A stretch of DNA of 64,000 bases from Dermatemys mawii (GCA_007922305.1 ML677326.1:58662961-58726960); one strand, 5' to 3'; shown: positions 12,227 through 25,188, numbered from the stretch's first letter. Notes: a model not told the origin generated them from the letters alone. Made by a program: numbers and translations.

Positions 12227-12412
12227 AGAGAAAGAGAGAGAGAGAGAGAGTGTGTGTGTGTGTGGTCTTTTGTCTGATGAAAAGAATCTCCCTGGAACCT
12301 AACTCCCTCATTTACATTAATTCTTATGGGGAAATTGGATTCGCTTAACATCATTTCGCTTAAAGTCACATTACTCAGAAACATAACTACAACATTAAGA
12401 GAGGAATTACTG
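11417..12412. mobile_element. Tc1/mariner-type non-autonomous element with TA duplication
   Basis: The ends cagtaactcc and ggaattactg are inverted repeats with one mismatch in ten, flanked by TA on both sides (11415-11416 and 12413-12414), the duplication typical of the Tc1/mariner superfamily. The sub-terminal sequence (ttacattaattcttatgggg, then cgcttaacatcatttcgctt) recurs in diverged form near the left end. The 996-bp interior is non-coding, carries GC-rich sequence at 11520-11900 and includes microsatellites. Confidence 0.8.
12193..12264. repeat. (GA)n / G-tract / (GT)n compound microsatellite
   Basis: A run of gagaga is interrupted by gggggggg and followed by tgtgtgtgtg. It lies inside the TA-flanked element. 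A short (AC)n run sits at 11973-11997 in the same element. Confidence 0.97.
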
Positions 12413-12429
12413 TAATATGAAGGGGTGTG

Positions 12430-12760
12430 CATCAATGCAATGGGTTATAGAAAATAATTTAGAACGACAAATTTCTTTGCTGATACTTGGTAACCCTTAA
12501 TGTACAGTAGTTACAAGGTGTATCTGTATCTAACTAAGGTATGGAAAGAAAACTAAAGACAAATGGAGCTATGGAAAAGAAGATAACAAAGAAAACTATA
12601 GGTGAGAAGTGGCCTCTCTCGAGACCTGATATTCCTGAATAGTGGAGGGAAGCTCAGAAAAGGTACATGTTTCTGAACTCCAGGACACTTTTCTTATCAT
12701 CTCTCTATACAGAAGGCAGAGAGAATAGTAGTCCTAAAGAGGATAACTTTGCCATTAGCA
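12430..12760. other. Stretch between elements, nothing recognised
   Basis: This lies between the TA-flanked element and the hAT transposase remnant. It may be the untranslated 5' part of the hAT element, but I could not find that element's left terminus. Confidence 0.5.
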
Positions 12761-14840
12761 TAGCACAAGATCCAGCCTTCTTTGATAATGGAGGACTTTC
12801 GTACCCAGTGTATTGACAAAGATATGTTCAATTTTCAGAACTTCAGTGACAAATTTATAGCTTCCAAGTGGGAGTACAAACTTAAGAAATGGTATCCCTT
12901 ACCTCATTTCTGAATGAGAACTACCAAATGTTATCAGAGGCATTGGTTGATTATTGAATTCTAAATCCACAGGGGCAGTATTATTTTGCTTGCAAAGGTT
13001 TTTCATCACCTAACAATCTTAGCACCTTCATGACCCCGGACATTTCTGACTGGAAAAAAGCAGAAGACTTGTTTTCATACAAACAGCATGGAACATCGCA
13101 ATGCCACGGCTGCATGACTACCACAGTTGCAAGGCAAGAATCACATTGACAGGGAGATGATACAGTTGCTTCTAATGCAAACTGATTTCTGGAAGGAAGT
13201 TTTAAGGCATATTGTGACAGTTGTTGAGCTTCTCACTGAACACAGTTTAGCATTTAGAGGAAGGGAGCAAGTTATCATCAGCTCACCTCTGAATGGAAAT
13301 TATGTAAGTATTCTTGAAGCCATTGCTGAATTTGACCCATTTCTAAGTGAGCATATCAAATGCTATGGAAACAAAGGGAAATGTCACCCATCCTACGTGT
13401 TGAAAACCATCTGTGATGACTTTACTGAGCTAATGGGATGTAAGGTTTTGGAATTCATTGTAAATCAAGTCAAACAAGCAAAATACTTCTCTTTGATAGT
13501 AGATTCAGCGCCTGATATTGCTCATACTGATCAGTTACCTATCCTTTTACAATATTGCTTACATGATACCACATATGAGCATTTCCCTGGGTTTACACCA
13601 ATTGAAAGCCACACAAGAAAGTCACTTTTCCAGACTGTAAAGTCTTTATTAGACACAAACACCACTGCTATTGAAAACTGTAGAGGTCAGTCATACGATA
13701 ATGCAAGTAAAATGCCTGGAAAGTATGAAGGTCTTCAAGTTCAGATCAAAAGACTAAACCTAGTAGCTGCGTATGTGGCATGCACAGCTCATTCTCTGGA
13801 ACTCACAGCACTGATTCTTGCCATCAAACTTTTTAGTTTTCTTTAGAAACTTTTGTGTGTGTGTGTCATCACCCAGGCAATGGCAGCTTCTCTGTAATGG
13901 TCTTACCTAGAGTGAACAAGGAGCTCTCCTGGTCCAAAAAAACCCTGTCAGATATGAGATGCTGTCATGTTGAATCTTGTAAAACAATTGTAGTTAACTG
14001 TGAGGTCATTCAACACTGTTTGAAAGAAGGAATGGACAATGCCAAGGAAAACCATGAATCTCAAAGTGAAGCAAAACTGTTATACAAGAAAATGTTCCCA
14101 GTGAAAACTGCATTTATGAGTATCGTTGGGAATCTGACACTAGAAAGATTTCACAAAACTAGCATAAAGCTTCAAAAGCCAGGTCTGGATTGTGTTGTTG
14201 CTGTTGATCTGCTGACTTCCTTGGAAGAGTATGTTACAAGCTTACAGCCTCAGTTTGATTATTGTGAGGTGAAAGTAAAAATAATTGGGAAGTGATGTTG
14301 ATGAGTCCAATCATGAAGAATACAAATATACTGTAAAGTGAAAATGACACTGTATTTTGAGGAAGAAGGAAATTTGAGGTTAAGTGCTATATCGTATCCT
14401 TAACAAGCTAAGTTCAGAAGTAAAAAGAAGGACTATTGTAAGGAAGCCATAACTTGTGGATAGTTCAGCACATCTTGTGATCAAGTACAAAGTGAAGAGT
14501 AGATAGAAAGATTCACTCAGGCATAGCTTAACACTTACCTAAATGACTTAGAGCCTGAGCTTTTTGCCAAAATGTATCAATTTTCAGTATTTATAAGATA
14601 TTGTGACATGCATGATAAGAGTACTACTTGAATCATCACATTTTTGCATGACAAAGATCTAGGTGATGTCTTCATAAATATTTTCATTGCATTGAAATTG
14701 TATTCGACTGTAACCATTGCTAACTGTGAAGCAGAGTGAGTATTCGTTAAGCTCGCTTTAATTAAAAAAAAATCCTATCAACTATGGTGGAAACAAAACA
14801 ATGTTCTTGTTATCATGTCAATCAAATGGACTTACTTCAC
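12761..14840 (+). pseudogene. Decayed hAT transposase gene (ZMYM1-like, TTF zinc finger / DUF4371 / dimerisation domain)
   Basis: Fragments in shifting frames follow the order of a hAT transposase of the kind often annotated as zinc finger MYM-type protein 1-like. About 12970-13126 resembles the TTF-type zinc-finger tail (DWKKAEDLFSYKQH). The frame at 13127-13846 gives SLAFRG, AEFDPFLSEHI, then SLIVDSAPDIAHTDQL with the first catalytic Asp, then GQSYDNASKMPGKYEG with the second, then CTAHSLEL. A frameshift near 13850 leads to 13855-14295 (LSDMRCCHVESCK, LERFHKTSIKLQKPGLD, VDLLTSLEEYV). About 14690-14840 encodes the C-terminal hAT dimerisation region (VTIANCEAE, stop, VFVKLALIKK), where the stop stands at the usual Arg after the conserved Glu. 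Several frameshifts and stops make it non-functional. A hAT-like right terminus (gcggccctg) may end the element at 15118; the left end is not identified. Confidence 0.93.
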
Positions 14841-15118
14841 CCACTCTTTCAGGATAGAGTAACATTTGCAGCACTTATAGCTTGCAAGATTCTGATATAA
14901 ACACAAAGCATTTCATTTGACATTGTAAAGTTTTATGTTTATCCAATTACTATATAACCTGTTCATTTTCTTTTGTTGTTTATTCTGTAATATACACGAC
15001 TTGTTGATTGTCAGAAGCCAGGGTACCTTTTTACTTTCATTAATAACATGTTCACAACAAAAAAGGGGCCTATAAAAACCTTTAGTCCCAGGTCTCCAAT
15101 CTGGTTAATGCGGCCCTG

Positions 15119-16865
15119 TAGAACTGTCCATCCTTTGATGCTTCCTTAAAGTATAAAAGGAGCAACTTCCTGATAATTGCCTTTCTCTTCCAAAAGGTTA
15201 GGATTGTCATAAACACAAGGAATATCCTGCCATTAATTTTTGCAATGGGAGTTTTGCTCAATGATCAGCAGAACATATCCTGTAGTTAGTAAAACTAACT
15301 AGAATATTGCCACCATGAATTTCTGGAATTTTATGCAAGAATAGAGGTACCAGGGCAGAATGCATGTCCCTCCCCTAGTTTTAAATTTCCTAGGGACCTA
15401 AAATAGCTCAAGAATACAATTCAAGTGCTGTCTTCTTGTAGAATGCCTTCCTTGATTTTAGTAAGAGTAAGCAGAGGACTTCTTATGTGTATGAGGCTAA
15501 AAATTGTGTGGTGAGGAGATAAACAGTTAAGAATTATTTTGACTCTTCTTTTGCAACTACTGGCAGGACTGACTTGTTTGGATATGTGTATCTATTACTC
15601 CTTGTAAAGATAACTATCTCTTTGATAATTTTGATCCAAGAAATGAGCAAGAATCAGATCATTTAGCGCTACAAAACAAAAACCATATACCATGGAACAA
15701 AGCCTTCGAAATGACCAAAACAAAACTGGAAGACTTGGATGTATTTGTATTGGGAAGCAAGCTCAAATTAATCTAATTTCTTATCTTGTATACAATTCTA
15801 TACAAACAACAACAAAAAAAGGAATCTTAAACTTGCTGTTTACAGCTAATTCTCTTCATTTGAAAATGTTAACACTGAAATGAATTTAGAGAAAGTACTG
15901 TAAGTTTTTTGTGTCTGAAACAATAGTTACAACAGAAAAAAAGTATTTCAGCGATCATATTATAAAATATCACATTATAAACAACCTTTTAATGGCATCA
16001 GCATCCCAGGGAAAACTCAGCATTCCCATCAAAACTCCCATGGAAAGAGCTATTGGAACTGTTTATGTAAAAGTTAATAGAGAGCAGATCCTGACTAGTT
16101 CTAGTCCAATATGTATTTTAATATATTTAGTGTCATATTTAGCCAATATTCATGTTGTATCTGAAAGTTTATGCACTTATTGGTGGAGACCAGGCTCACA
16201 CAAACCCTGACAGATTCATTGACGAGGACAAACCCACATAAAATCTCCAATGGGAGCTACAATTTTCTGTCACACTAGAGAAGTGCTCATGCACATAGGG
16301 CTCATGCTGTTGCACTTTTGCATCCCTACAAATCTGCATTCTCACCCAATCAAGTCTTAAAGAACCCTAGAAAATTAATACACAAAAAGCATTGAAGCAG
16401 TTAGTGTTGCTACCACCACCACCCCACACCCCTACCTGACTCAAACCCACAAAAGTGAAGAAATTAGATGTTAAGCCACCTAATGGTACATATCCTCTTT
16501 TCCTCTATCCATAGACACATACGCCTTAGCACTACAACTACCATGCACCACAATCTTAATTTTGTCCTCTAGGATGCCAGCCTCCTATTATTCCCTTTTA
16601 CTACTGTATTGCACACATCTCTTTACCATGTTACATTCTCTCAACATCACCAACTATTACACCAAATATCCTCAATATCTAGTGTTGGGGCAGGGAGCAG
16701 GAAGCATTATTTAGTAAAGGGATTTGTAAAGAAGAAAAAAAAAGCGGAGGGGGGGAGTTAAAGCTGGAATGTGTGGTAGAAACCACACATAGTTCCCAAC
16801 AAAATTCTGTGTATTGACATGCGTGTGCACATGCACGCACACAAACAAATCAATATTTATATTAA
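15119..16865. other. Intronic stretch, nothing recognised
   Basis: AT-rich with small A-runs. Open frames at 15692-15883 and 15911-16210 have no motif I know and look like chance. Confidence 0.6.
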
Positions 16866-17021
16866 ACAAAGACTGGATGTTTTTCTAAAAGATATGCTGC
16901 AGTTCAATCACAAGTTAGAGGCTTGGAGTAGAAGTCATTGGTGAAATGCTATGGCCTATGTTATGCAGAAAGTGAGACTAGATAAACATGACAACCCCCC
17001 TCCAGCATTAAGATCTATGAA
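16866..17021 (+). mobile_element. CR1 LINE 3' end fragment
   Basis: It begins aaagactggatgtttttcta and runs through gatatgctgcagttcaatca, then cctatgttatgcag and ccagcattaagatctatga. This is the sense-strand end of the CR1 3' UTR, matching the complement of the copy at 5719. Only the last 155 bases are present. Confidence 0.85.
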
Positions 17022-18440
17022 CATGAAAACATTTAATATGTAATGCAACCCTGAATACCAACAATGATCTCATATGAAACTTGTTTGGTGTTTATACTAA
17101 CATTTTTTAAATTCATTACCTATTAAATAAAAAGATAAATCTAAATGTTCACAGTCATTTAGTAATAAGAAAAATATATTACAGACAGTATTAATACTGA
17201 CAGGAGTAAAAGCATAGATGAGAGAAGGTTGTTGGCATTTGACCCGAAAACACAGCAGTTAATAACACCAAAACTAACTATATTTAGTGACACTGCAATT
17301 GATTTACTTAGCTACCAAGGACAGCTCTAAGAGGGTTGGGTTGTAGTATTTCACTGTGATCCAACAAATAATTTAGCAAATGTAGACATTAGTTTGATTT
17401 CTGTATGTGTTAATCAAACTTTCCACTCAGGTGAAAAAATGATCCTGTTTGGAAAGCTATGCTTAAACCAGGATTACAAACACTGGAATTGCAGGATAAT
17501 GGAGGCATCCACAATTCTCTCTCAGATTAGGCTATAAACAAATTACATTGTCAGTACTGAAAACAGGAGTACAGATTGAAAGGTAAACTATGATTTTCTC
17601 TGAGGTTTTTGTTTTTGTTTTGTTTTGTTTTTTGTATTTTCTATACAACACCTATTGTGACTAATTTTTATTTTTATTTTGAAGTTTTTATTTAATAAAC
17701 GAACAAAAGGAAAAGTAGAACAAGCATTGAAAACAATAATTAATCCTCCTAAATGTTTATATTACTTAAATTCAGTAAGGAAGAAGTTTAAATATTAAAA
17801 TGAACAAAACAAAATGAACATAGTAAACCACAATAATGTTAATATTTTATCTGAATTTTAAAAAATGTTTATAAATCCATTCAAACTACAAATGTTTCAA
17901 TTTGGAACTTCAGTGGTGGCAAAAGAATGAATTTTCTTAGCTAATGGATATAGATTTTATGGCTTGGCCTTCAATAGGCTGAGTTTCCTTGCAGTAATAT
18001 TGATAGAGAATATCAGGAAAGGTTATACAAAAACCTGAAGTGGAGTCAAAGCTATTTTAATTCTTAAAATTACTGGATTCAGGATCCAATCTGTAATTTT
18101 CCTATCAAGAGTGCAATGTATGGTAAAATCCATTAAAACAATGCTTCTGTATATCTGTGAAACAAAGCCACACAGTCTGGTAAAACTAGTATTTTAACAC
18201 TGCACTTCCAGTTACACATATTGTGTTCTAAAATATTATTACTCACAGTTACTAATATGCAGTTATTAACTTCAAGCCAAACCATTTTAAAGCCGTATGT
18301 CGGACCCCCCAAAACTTTGATTTAAAAAAATCAAGCTTAAAATCATTGTTTTTTACTTGCCTTTTGATTTTTATTTATTTTTATTTTTTTTAGGTGGAAG
18401 CTGCCCACCTCCAATTTGTGTGTGATCATCTCAGGTTCAA
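17022..18440. other. Intronic stretch, little recognised
   Basis: Contains a T/G homopolymer-rich patch (about 17610-17640) and AT-rich DNA, otherwise nothing recognisable. Confidence 0.55.
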
Positions 18441-18850
18441 CACTCAGCCATAAGTACAAATCTGCAGATCTCCTTGTTCACTATTTGGAGTGTCCTCTAC
18501 TCTCTCTCCCCTGTTCCCTGAGGTCCAAGGAGTTGCCATTAGGTCTATTTTCTTTCTGCCCTAAATAGGACAGTCACCTGCCTCACTCATTCTCTCTCAC
18601 AGTCTCACATTTCCTTCCTCACCCTACATTCACTCAGCCCCCATATTTCCTTCCCTTTTTCCTCACAGTCTCCTATCTACTACTCTGCCATGACACATTC
18701 TCCTACACCTCCATCTATCTCCTGCTCCCCACATTCTCCTGTCCCACAGTTTTTTAACTTATTTACTAACACATACCCCTCCCTCCTGCCCATACCCTCT
18801 AACTCTCTGCAGTTCTACAGTCTCCAGTCCTCTGCATTATAACTAAAGGG
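18441..18850. repeat. Pyrimidine-rich low-complexity tract
   Basis: About 400 bases are dominated by C and T on the plus strand, with recurring phrases such as acattctcct, cacagtctc and ctccc. There is no clear fixed period and no coding potential. Confidence 0.6.
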
Positions 18851-19236
18851 CCACCATTTTATCTGAGAACCACCTAGCTCCTGCACCACTGGAAAAATGT
18901 GAGGTGATGGCCACCTTTGGCTGAGGCAACCTCACTTTAACTGTAGAACAACCAATCTCACTGAGAGCAGTGTGTGTTGGTGGCCATTCTAGGCAAGTTC
19001 AAACTTCAAAAACTTGAAAGTAGAAATCAGAAATTCACAAAAACCCTTAAAATTACCACAAATTACCAGATCCATTCCCTTTTGCAGAAAGGTCAGTGGA
19101 GACAGGAAATCTCCATGTAGAAAGCCTCAAATAAATCTTTCATAACTCGTCACCCCATTATGATACGTGTGGTTTGCCTGCCCCATGGAACAGTCATGTC
19201 CCCAGCCTGATACAGCCTGGCGTGGATCTATCTGTC
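18851..19236. other. Intronic stretch, nothing recognised
   Basis: No repeat family or exon is recognisable here. Confidence 0.5.
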
Positions 19237-19462
19237 CATGAAGACTCCCTGTGTCTCGCTTCTAATCACCCATTAGAGCAATACTTCCAGAATCTTCCAT
19301 TGACCAGAGCTTCCCCCAGGACTTCCAGAAGTCAAGCTGGGGGAAAGCAGGAAAAATAATACTGTATTATCTTTTGGGATAGGCAAGGCTGATCTGACCA
19401 TGACGACACCCTGTGTCTTGCTTCCAATCACCCATTAGAGCAATATTTCCAGAATCTTCCTG
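19237..19462. repeat. 162-bp direct duplication
   Basis: The block catgaagactccctgtgtct with its downstream text (cccattagagcaatacttcc, agaatcttcc) at 19237-19300 recurs at 19399-19461 with about five substitutions. The intervening sequence is not repeated a third time, so this is one local duplication. Confidence 0.88.
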
Positions 19463-21848
19463 GCTAACTAAAACTTTAACAAATACAAACTGTTCCACAG
19501 CTATATGTGTCAAGAGAAATCAAAGTGTATTCTGCATTGCTATTGAAATGTAATGTGCTAAAAAGACTCTTTCCTATGTCTTCAGGAAACATAATATTTT
19601 TGGATTTTCCCTACTCTTCTTTTTAAACTACTGTTGATTGGACTCAAAAACAAATAAAAAATTAAGTATTGCTAGGCAGAGCAGGTAAAATTTACAAAAT
19701 CTACAGAAATAGATAAAAGTACAACTGGCACTATGTTGAAGTGAGGAGACATCATGTTCTTGTAACTCTTGATACCCCAAGGGAATGAGCAAGAACAACA
19801 GCCATAACAGCCTCTACATCTGTGGAAGGGACAGAATTTGTAGACCAGGCAGAGGTATATTAAAAAAAAAAACAGATAAAGTGAAGTGAGAATTAAAAAT
19901 TATTTTAAATATAAAAACAGTTAGGATTAAATATAACTAATAAAAATGATCATAGAAAATGGCAAGTTCTAAATACAAAAAAGGCAAAAGCTGAAAGTTT
20001 TTTATGTCTGGGATTAAACATTATTAAATATATTAAAATACAAATATTTTAATACACAAAATTACAATATTGTATGTCAGTTAAGGCTGAACAACAGGCT
20101 ATGCATCTATCCAAAACCTCAATAAGTGAATTTAAAGTGATCCTTATTCTCTTTCACTCAAAGGTACACATTTCACTACTAACACAGCTCTATACCCAAC
20201 TTATCACAGCCTTAAATCTACTCCAGTAGAGATGCCAACTTTCCTCAGAAATTCTCACCATAAAACTTTATTGCCTTTCATTCCTACAAGTCTTCACATT
20301 TGTGGAAGAGAAGCTGGAAGACTACTGTCCCTATTGGGACAGAGTTAAGGTTGTGGTACATTGTCTGTGGTGTAAGGTGATGGTTCTATCATTAAAATGT
20401 GTATTTCTGACTTGAGGATTAAGAGTATGTATTACTAGATGTCCTAACTTTTCATTTCTTTGTTTCTGTGGTTAGGCATGCTTTGTGTTAATATGTTATG
20501 TGCAGACCATCCTAAGTAACGCACAATATTGTATTAATGTCCCACTTTTTATTTTTTTAAATTAAGGAAGTCTCTGACCCTGTCTCTCTGATTACTTATT
20601 CACAAAAAAACAGGATTTTTGTGAAAGTGTCCAGCCAACACAGGAGTTCCACTTACACAGAGAGGCATTTTCATGAGAACATGATTTCTATGAAAGTAGC
20701 CACTTTGGTGAGGATTTTTCTCTATGGCACAACACAAATGCCGCTGGTCTACAAAAATCCATTTATTTCTGCTGTTAGCCCCAGTTTCACATGGACATGT
20801 GTAACATCAGTATTGTATTGCTCCTCTAAAGTCATTGGAAAGAAGTTGATTTAAAAATTTTAAACAAGCTTTTTTTCCATGACAAATGTTTTATTCTGAA
20901 TACAAGTTTTCATAAAGCCATTTCCTCAAAAAGTTATTGAAATTTTCATTTTTGTCCAATTTTTCATTTTTCTTTAGTAAACTAGAAAAGAATAGGATCT
21001 TCAAAAAGCAAAACTACTTTGATAAAATAAAAGGATCTTAGTGAACGCATTTGGCTGAAACGAATGCTCCACTCTTGAATCAGCTGAACAGTTTTGTGAA
21101 GAACAGGGTTTTCAATAAAGAACAAGTTACTGTGTCAAAGATTCTGTTAGTCATTCAATGGTTCAGCCAATTCAGACTGAATATTTTCACTAAGAACCTG
21201 GTCTTCAAAAAGTTTTCATTCCTTTCTCAAAGATCTTCAGCACAACACAAATGTCCCAGAACTCATAAAATCCAATACACACCATTGTGCTAACTGCCAA
21301 TTTTGGATTCAAGGAACATCAGTGGGAGCATGACAAAAGGAAGTGTTGTATTTCTCATCTAAACTGTTCAAAAAGACTTCTGCATGCCACATTGGAGAAT
21401 GGAAGTAGCTAACATAATCCTTGTTCTTCATCACTAGCCGTCGCACATAAGGATTTGATTATGATGAAAATGGAACAAATTATCAACATAATTACATAAA
21501 TCAGGAGAGAATCCCACCTCTGCCAGCAAACTTTCACTCTGTACACATTTATGACTTCCCACTTTCTGGTGCTTTTAAACTAGAAGGGTTCAAAATTCTT
21601 GAGACTCAAAATGTGAACTTTTCTTAAGGACAATTTTTGACTGATTGGAAGTGAGAAACATGCAGATTTACTTGAAAAGTTTCCAAAAATCCATACTGTG
21701 TGGTGCAAATTTGGGGCATTTACATTGCCTTTTCACACAAAAAGAGGGATTTGAATGTCAGCATTAAGTGAAAACACAACCCAATCTTAACTATGGCATC
21801 ATTTCTACTCCTCTATAAAACACACAAACACCTCAGGTGGGAAATCAC
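19463..21848. other. Intronic stretch, nothing recognised
   Basis: AT-rich. Patches at about 20620-20860 and 20860-21300 look like decayed repeat text (ttttcattttt and tttgtgaagaacagg style phrases) but I cannot name a family. Confidence 0.5.
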
Positions 21849-22156
21849 TGTGATGTTTCACTCCATATTCTTTATGAAAAAATGGTTATGATATGAATAT
21901 GACATAACTGAGATGTACTCTATGCAAGATGGGTCTTGTAAGATATCATTGGAAAGGTTATAATTTATTGAATGTGATTATCCAATTTGTATGCCTCTAT
22001 CTTTTCTGTATCTAAATTTAGGAACATTGACTATGTATCTGTATTTGAATGTCAACTTTGAGTAACGCCCACCGCTAAAACTTCAGGTACAACAATGGAA
22101 AAGCCAGAAAGGGCTGATGGCCCATTAGCAAGGACAGTACACTGTGAAAAGACTTG

Positions 22157-22832
22157 GGCCATGGTTACACTGGCACTTTATAGCGCTATAAAGCCCCCAC
22201 GAGCGCTATAACCTCCTCCCCGTCCACACTGGCAAGGCACGTAGAGCGCTATAACTGCTGAGTTATAGTGCTATTGTTAATCCACCTCCGCATGGGGAAT
22301 AAGGGCTGTAGCGCAGCTGCTGTAGCGCTACAGCAAGGATGTGGACACCCACTGCGCTACAAGTGATCTCTGGAGATGCCTAGAGCCATTTAAGGCAATT
22401 GACGTCTCTTCCCTTTGTTTTGAACTCGGCTGGAGGAATGCGGAAGTACCTCTTTAGAGTTTCTTTCTTAACTCGGCAGATAAGCAATGCAAATGTTTAA
22501 GGAGGGAGCCTGTGTGAAAACAAAGCCTTCTGTGAACGGAGGCTCACTGACAGGCTTTCAGAAAAACGGAAAAACCACTGTCTCTCTCCCTCCGCATACA
22601 CACAACGCGTCCCCCCTCACCACCCTCGTTTAAAAAGCACGTTACACCCAGCTGAATGCTGGGATACCTGTCCTAATGCGCTGCTCTTAATGCCGCATTA
22701 AGTGCCCCAAATGTGGCCATGCTATACCGCAGGAGCATCTGAGTGTGGACATACAATAGCGCTATACATATTCCTGTATAAGGGGACCGCTATAACCTAT
22801 AGCGCTATAATCTTGTAAGTGTAACCATACCC
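22157..22832 (+). mobile_element. PIF/Harbinger-type MITE, copy A (676 bp)
   Basis: The left end ggccatggttacactggcac and right end agtgtaaccataccc are inverted repeats. TTG flanks both ends (22154-22156 and 22833-22835), a 3-bp duplication of the PIF/Harbinger type. The sub-terminal regions contain repeated palindromes tatagcgctata and tgtagcgctaca. The interior is non-coding. It matches copies B (36761-37434, inverted) and C (59100-59775) over the full length, with a high proportion of identical bases by eye. It sits inside the LTR-like repeat at 21849-25222. Confidence 0.92.
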
Positions 22833-23634
22833 TTGGCCTTCCTGCAGACGCTCCATACTGCCACTGACTCATGGTAGCTGTGATACTTCAGAGTCAGGTT
22901 GTCTTGTCACCTGATACTAAACATTACCTGGGACTTCTTGTAACTTTCCACTGCGGGGGGGGTCAAGTTTGGGAAACAAAGGATTCCCGCCTTATGTAAA
23001 TCCTATTTAAGGTTGGGGAAGAAGGCAAATGGGGCTCTTCCTCTCCATGGCTTGTTTGCCCAAGAAAAAAGACCGCTAAAGCCACCTGAAGGGAAGGCGG
23101 GGTGAGTCCAGACTGAGACAGGGATCCAGTCTGAAAAGGAATACAACTGGAAATCTGAACCACAGAAACTTTGCAATCAGCCTAAAACAACATTTAGGGA
23201 ATTTACATTTTGTAACTTGTTTCTTAAGTATATTGAGCTTAGCTTGCATGTTTTGCTTTATTTGGCCAGTAATCTGGTTTTCTTTATCTGTTATCTCTTG
23301 TATTCACTTAAAATTCACCTTTCATAGTTAATAAACTTATTTATTGTTATAATATAACCCAATTTATGTAATTTCTAACTCAGGAAGGAAAGAGGTTGTG
23401 CATATCTCCCTCCATATTGAGGGAGGGGGTAAATTTCATAAAACCTTTGGGTTTGCATCCTTTAAAGGGAGTGGGCACCAAAGAGTTGGGGCAAGGCCCT
23501 AAGGCTGAATCTTTCCAGAGTGGATCTCTGTCTCTCTGTGCAGTTGGGTGTGGCTCTGTCTGTGTGCCTGGGATCCAGGCTGGCAGAACAGGCTGACTCA
23601 GTGGCATCCCAGCATATCAGATGACACCCTAAAG

Positions 23635-25188
23635 CAGGCCTGCACAACTCGGAAAGCAGTGAGGGCTGTATTACTGCAAAAAAACCAGCTGTGGGCTGAA
23701 AATCTCCGCCATCGCCTCACCCCCATCCACTCCCCCGCTCCTTATCCCCTGACTGTCCCCCAGGACTCCACCCCCATCTAAGCCTCCCTGCTTCTTGTCC
23801 CTTGACTGTCCCCTCCTGAGACCCCCCCACACCCTAACTGCCCCCCTAGGACCCTATCTGTCCCCTGACTGCGCCAACACTAATCCACACCCCTACCCCC
23901 AGGCAGACCCCTGGGACTCCCAACCCCTTCGCTCCCTGCTTGCCCTGACCCTTATCCACACCCCTGCCCCCAGACAGACCCCCGGGACTCCCACACCCCA
24001 TCCAACCCACTGCTGCCATGCGGCAGCACTATTCCAGCACCCCACACAGAACCCCCCACTCACTAATTTCCCAATACACACAGATTTCTCCTCCCTCCCA
24101 TTGCCCTTCCCCACAGCCCCACTACCACAACTAAACAGTGCCCCACACAGGCCCCCACTACGCAGTGCCCTGACACAGCACAAGGGCCATGCCTGTCACA
24201 GAAACACCCTGGGGCCCTGCCCCTTTTGCTCCAGGCACACCAGATGTGGGCAGGGATGCTCAGCCTGGAGTGGGATCCAAGTTCAGTGGGACTTAGTGTG
24301 GGGCGATCCAGATGGGGTAAGAGGGCTGGGGGGGTAACAGGGTTTGGGAGAGGTAAGAGGGTTCTTTGTGGGGCAGGGATAAAGGGAATCTGCGAGGGGG
24401 GGCCAAGTGAAAGTGGTAGGAGGTCGGGGGAGGGGTTGGGTGCAGGGGAGGTGGGGCTTGTCAGGGTGAGGGCATGATGGACCTCCTTAAGAGCGGAGCC
24501 CCAGCTGCTGCCAAGGGGATCCGCATGCTGGGCCCCCATTTCCTTCATCCCCTTTTCTTCTCCATCCCGTGTCCCTTCCCCATGGCTCCATCCCACCCCT
24601 TCCTTCCCCACTGCCTCTTTCCCCCTGCCCTCAGCACACAGGAGGGAGCTCAACTAGCACTACGACCCAGAAGGTGGTGTCCTGCTGCAAATTCAGGGAG
24701 CTGAGCCACACTTTCTGTTTTCTGCCCGGCTGTGCAACTCAGCAGTCACAGAAACGGTGGGGGCAGAGAGCGGTCCTGCCCACTTGGCTCCTCTTCTGAC
24801 CACGCTGACCTGCATCCCCACCCCCCTGGCCCTCAGCACCGCACGACCAGAACACCTTTCCCCTGTGCTGGCTCGCAGCTTCTGACGACATCCCCACACC
24901 CACCCCAGCATCACCACCACCACCACCACCCCCCAGCACCGCGGGACCAGCTCACCTTTCCCCCCATGCTGCACACTGACCTGCACATTCCCCTCCCATT
25001 CCCCCTGGGCTAATTTCCCCCACCCTGCTCAGTCCTCAGCCCCACCCTTCCCCCACAGGCTGGCTTGCGGGCTCCCTGCTCCTGCCCAGCTCCATTGGCT
25101 TGCCCCGCTCCTGCTCACCTCCCGCGGGTCAGGCAGTGAGCCCGGATGGGCCTCATGTGGCCCGCAGGCTGTACGTTGTGCAGGCCTG
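23635..25188. mobile_element. hAT non-autonomous element, CAGGCCTGCACAAC termini (1,554 bp)
   Basis: Perfect 14-base terminal inverted repeats (caggcctgcacaac ... gttgtgcaggcctg) are flanked by a perfect 8-bp duplication CCCTAAAG (23627-23634 and 25189-25196), diagnostic of hAT. The interior is very C-rich on the plus strand, with recurring phrases such as ccccagacagacccc, and has no transposase. Long open frames here (for example 24063-24653 minus) are by-products of GC-rich composition. It interrupts the LTR-like repeat. Confidence 0.95.

Noticed and set aside
24063..24653. 196-codon minus-strand frame and several overlapping frames at 23795-25013
   Set aside because: They lie inside the C-rich interior of a hAT element with clear ends and an 8-bp duplication. 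Composition reduces stop codons on both strands, and no domain is present.
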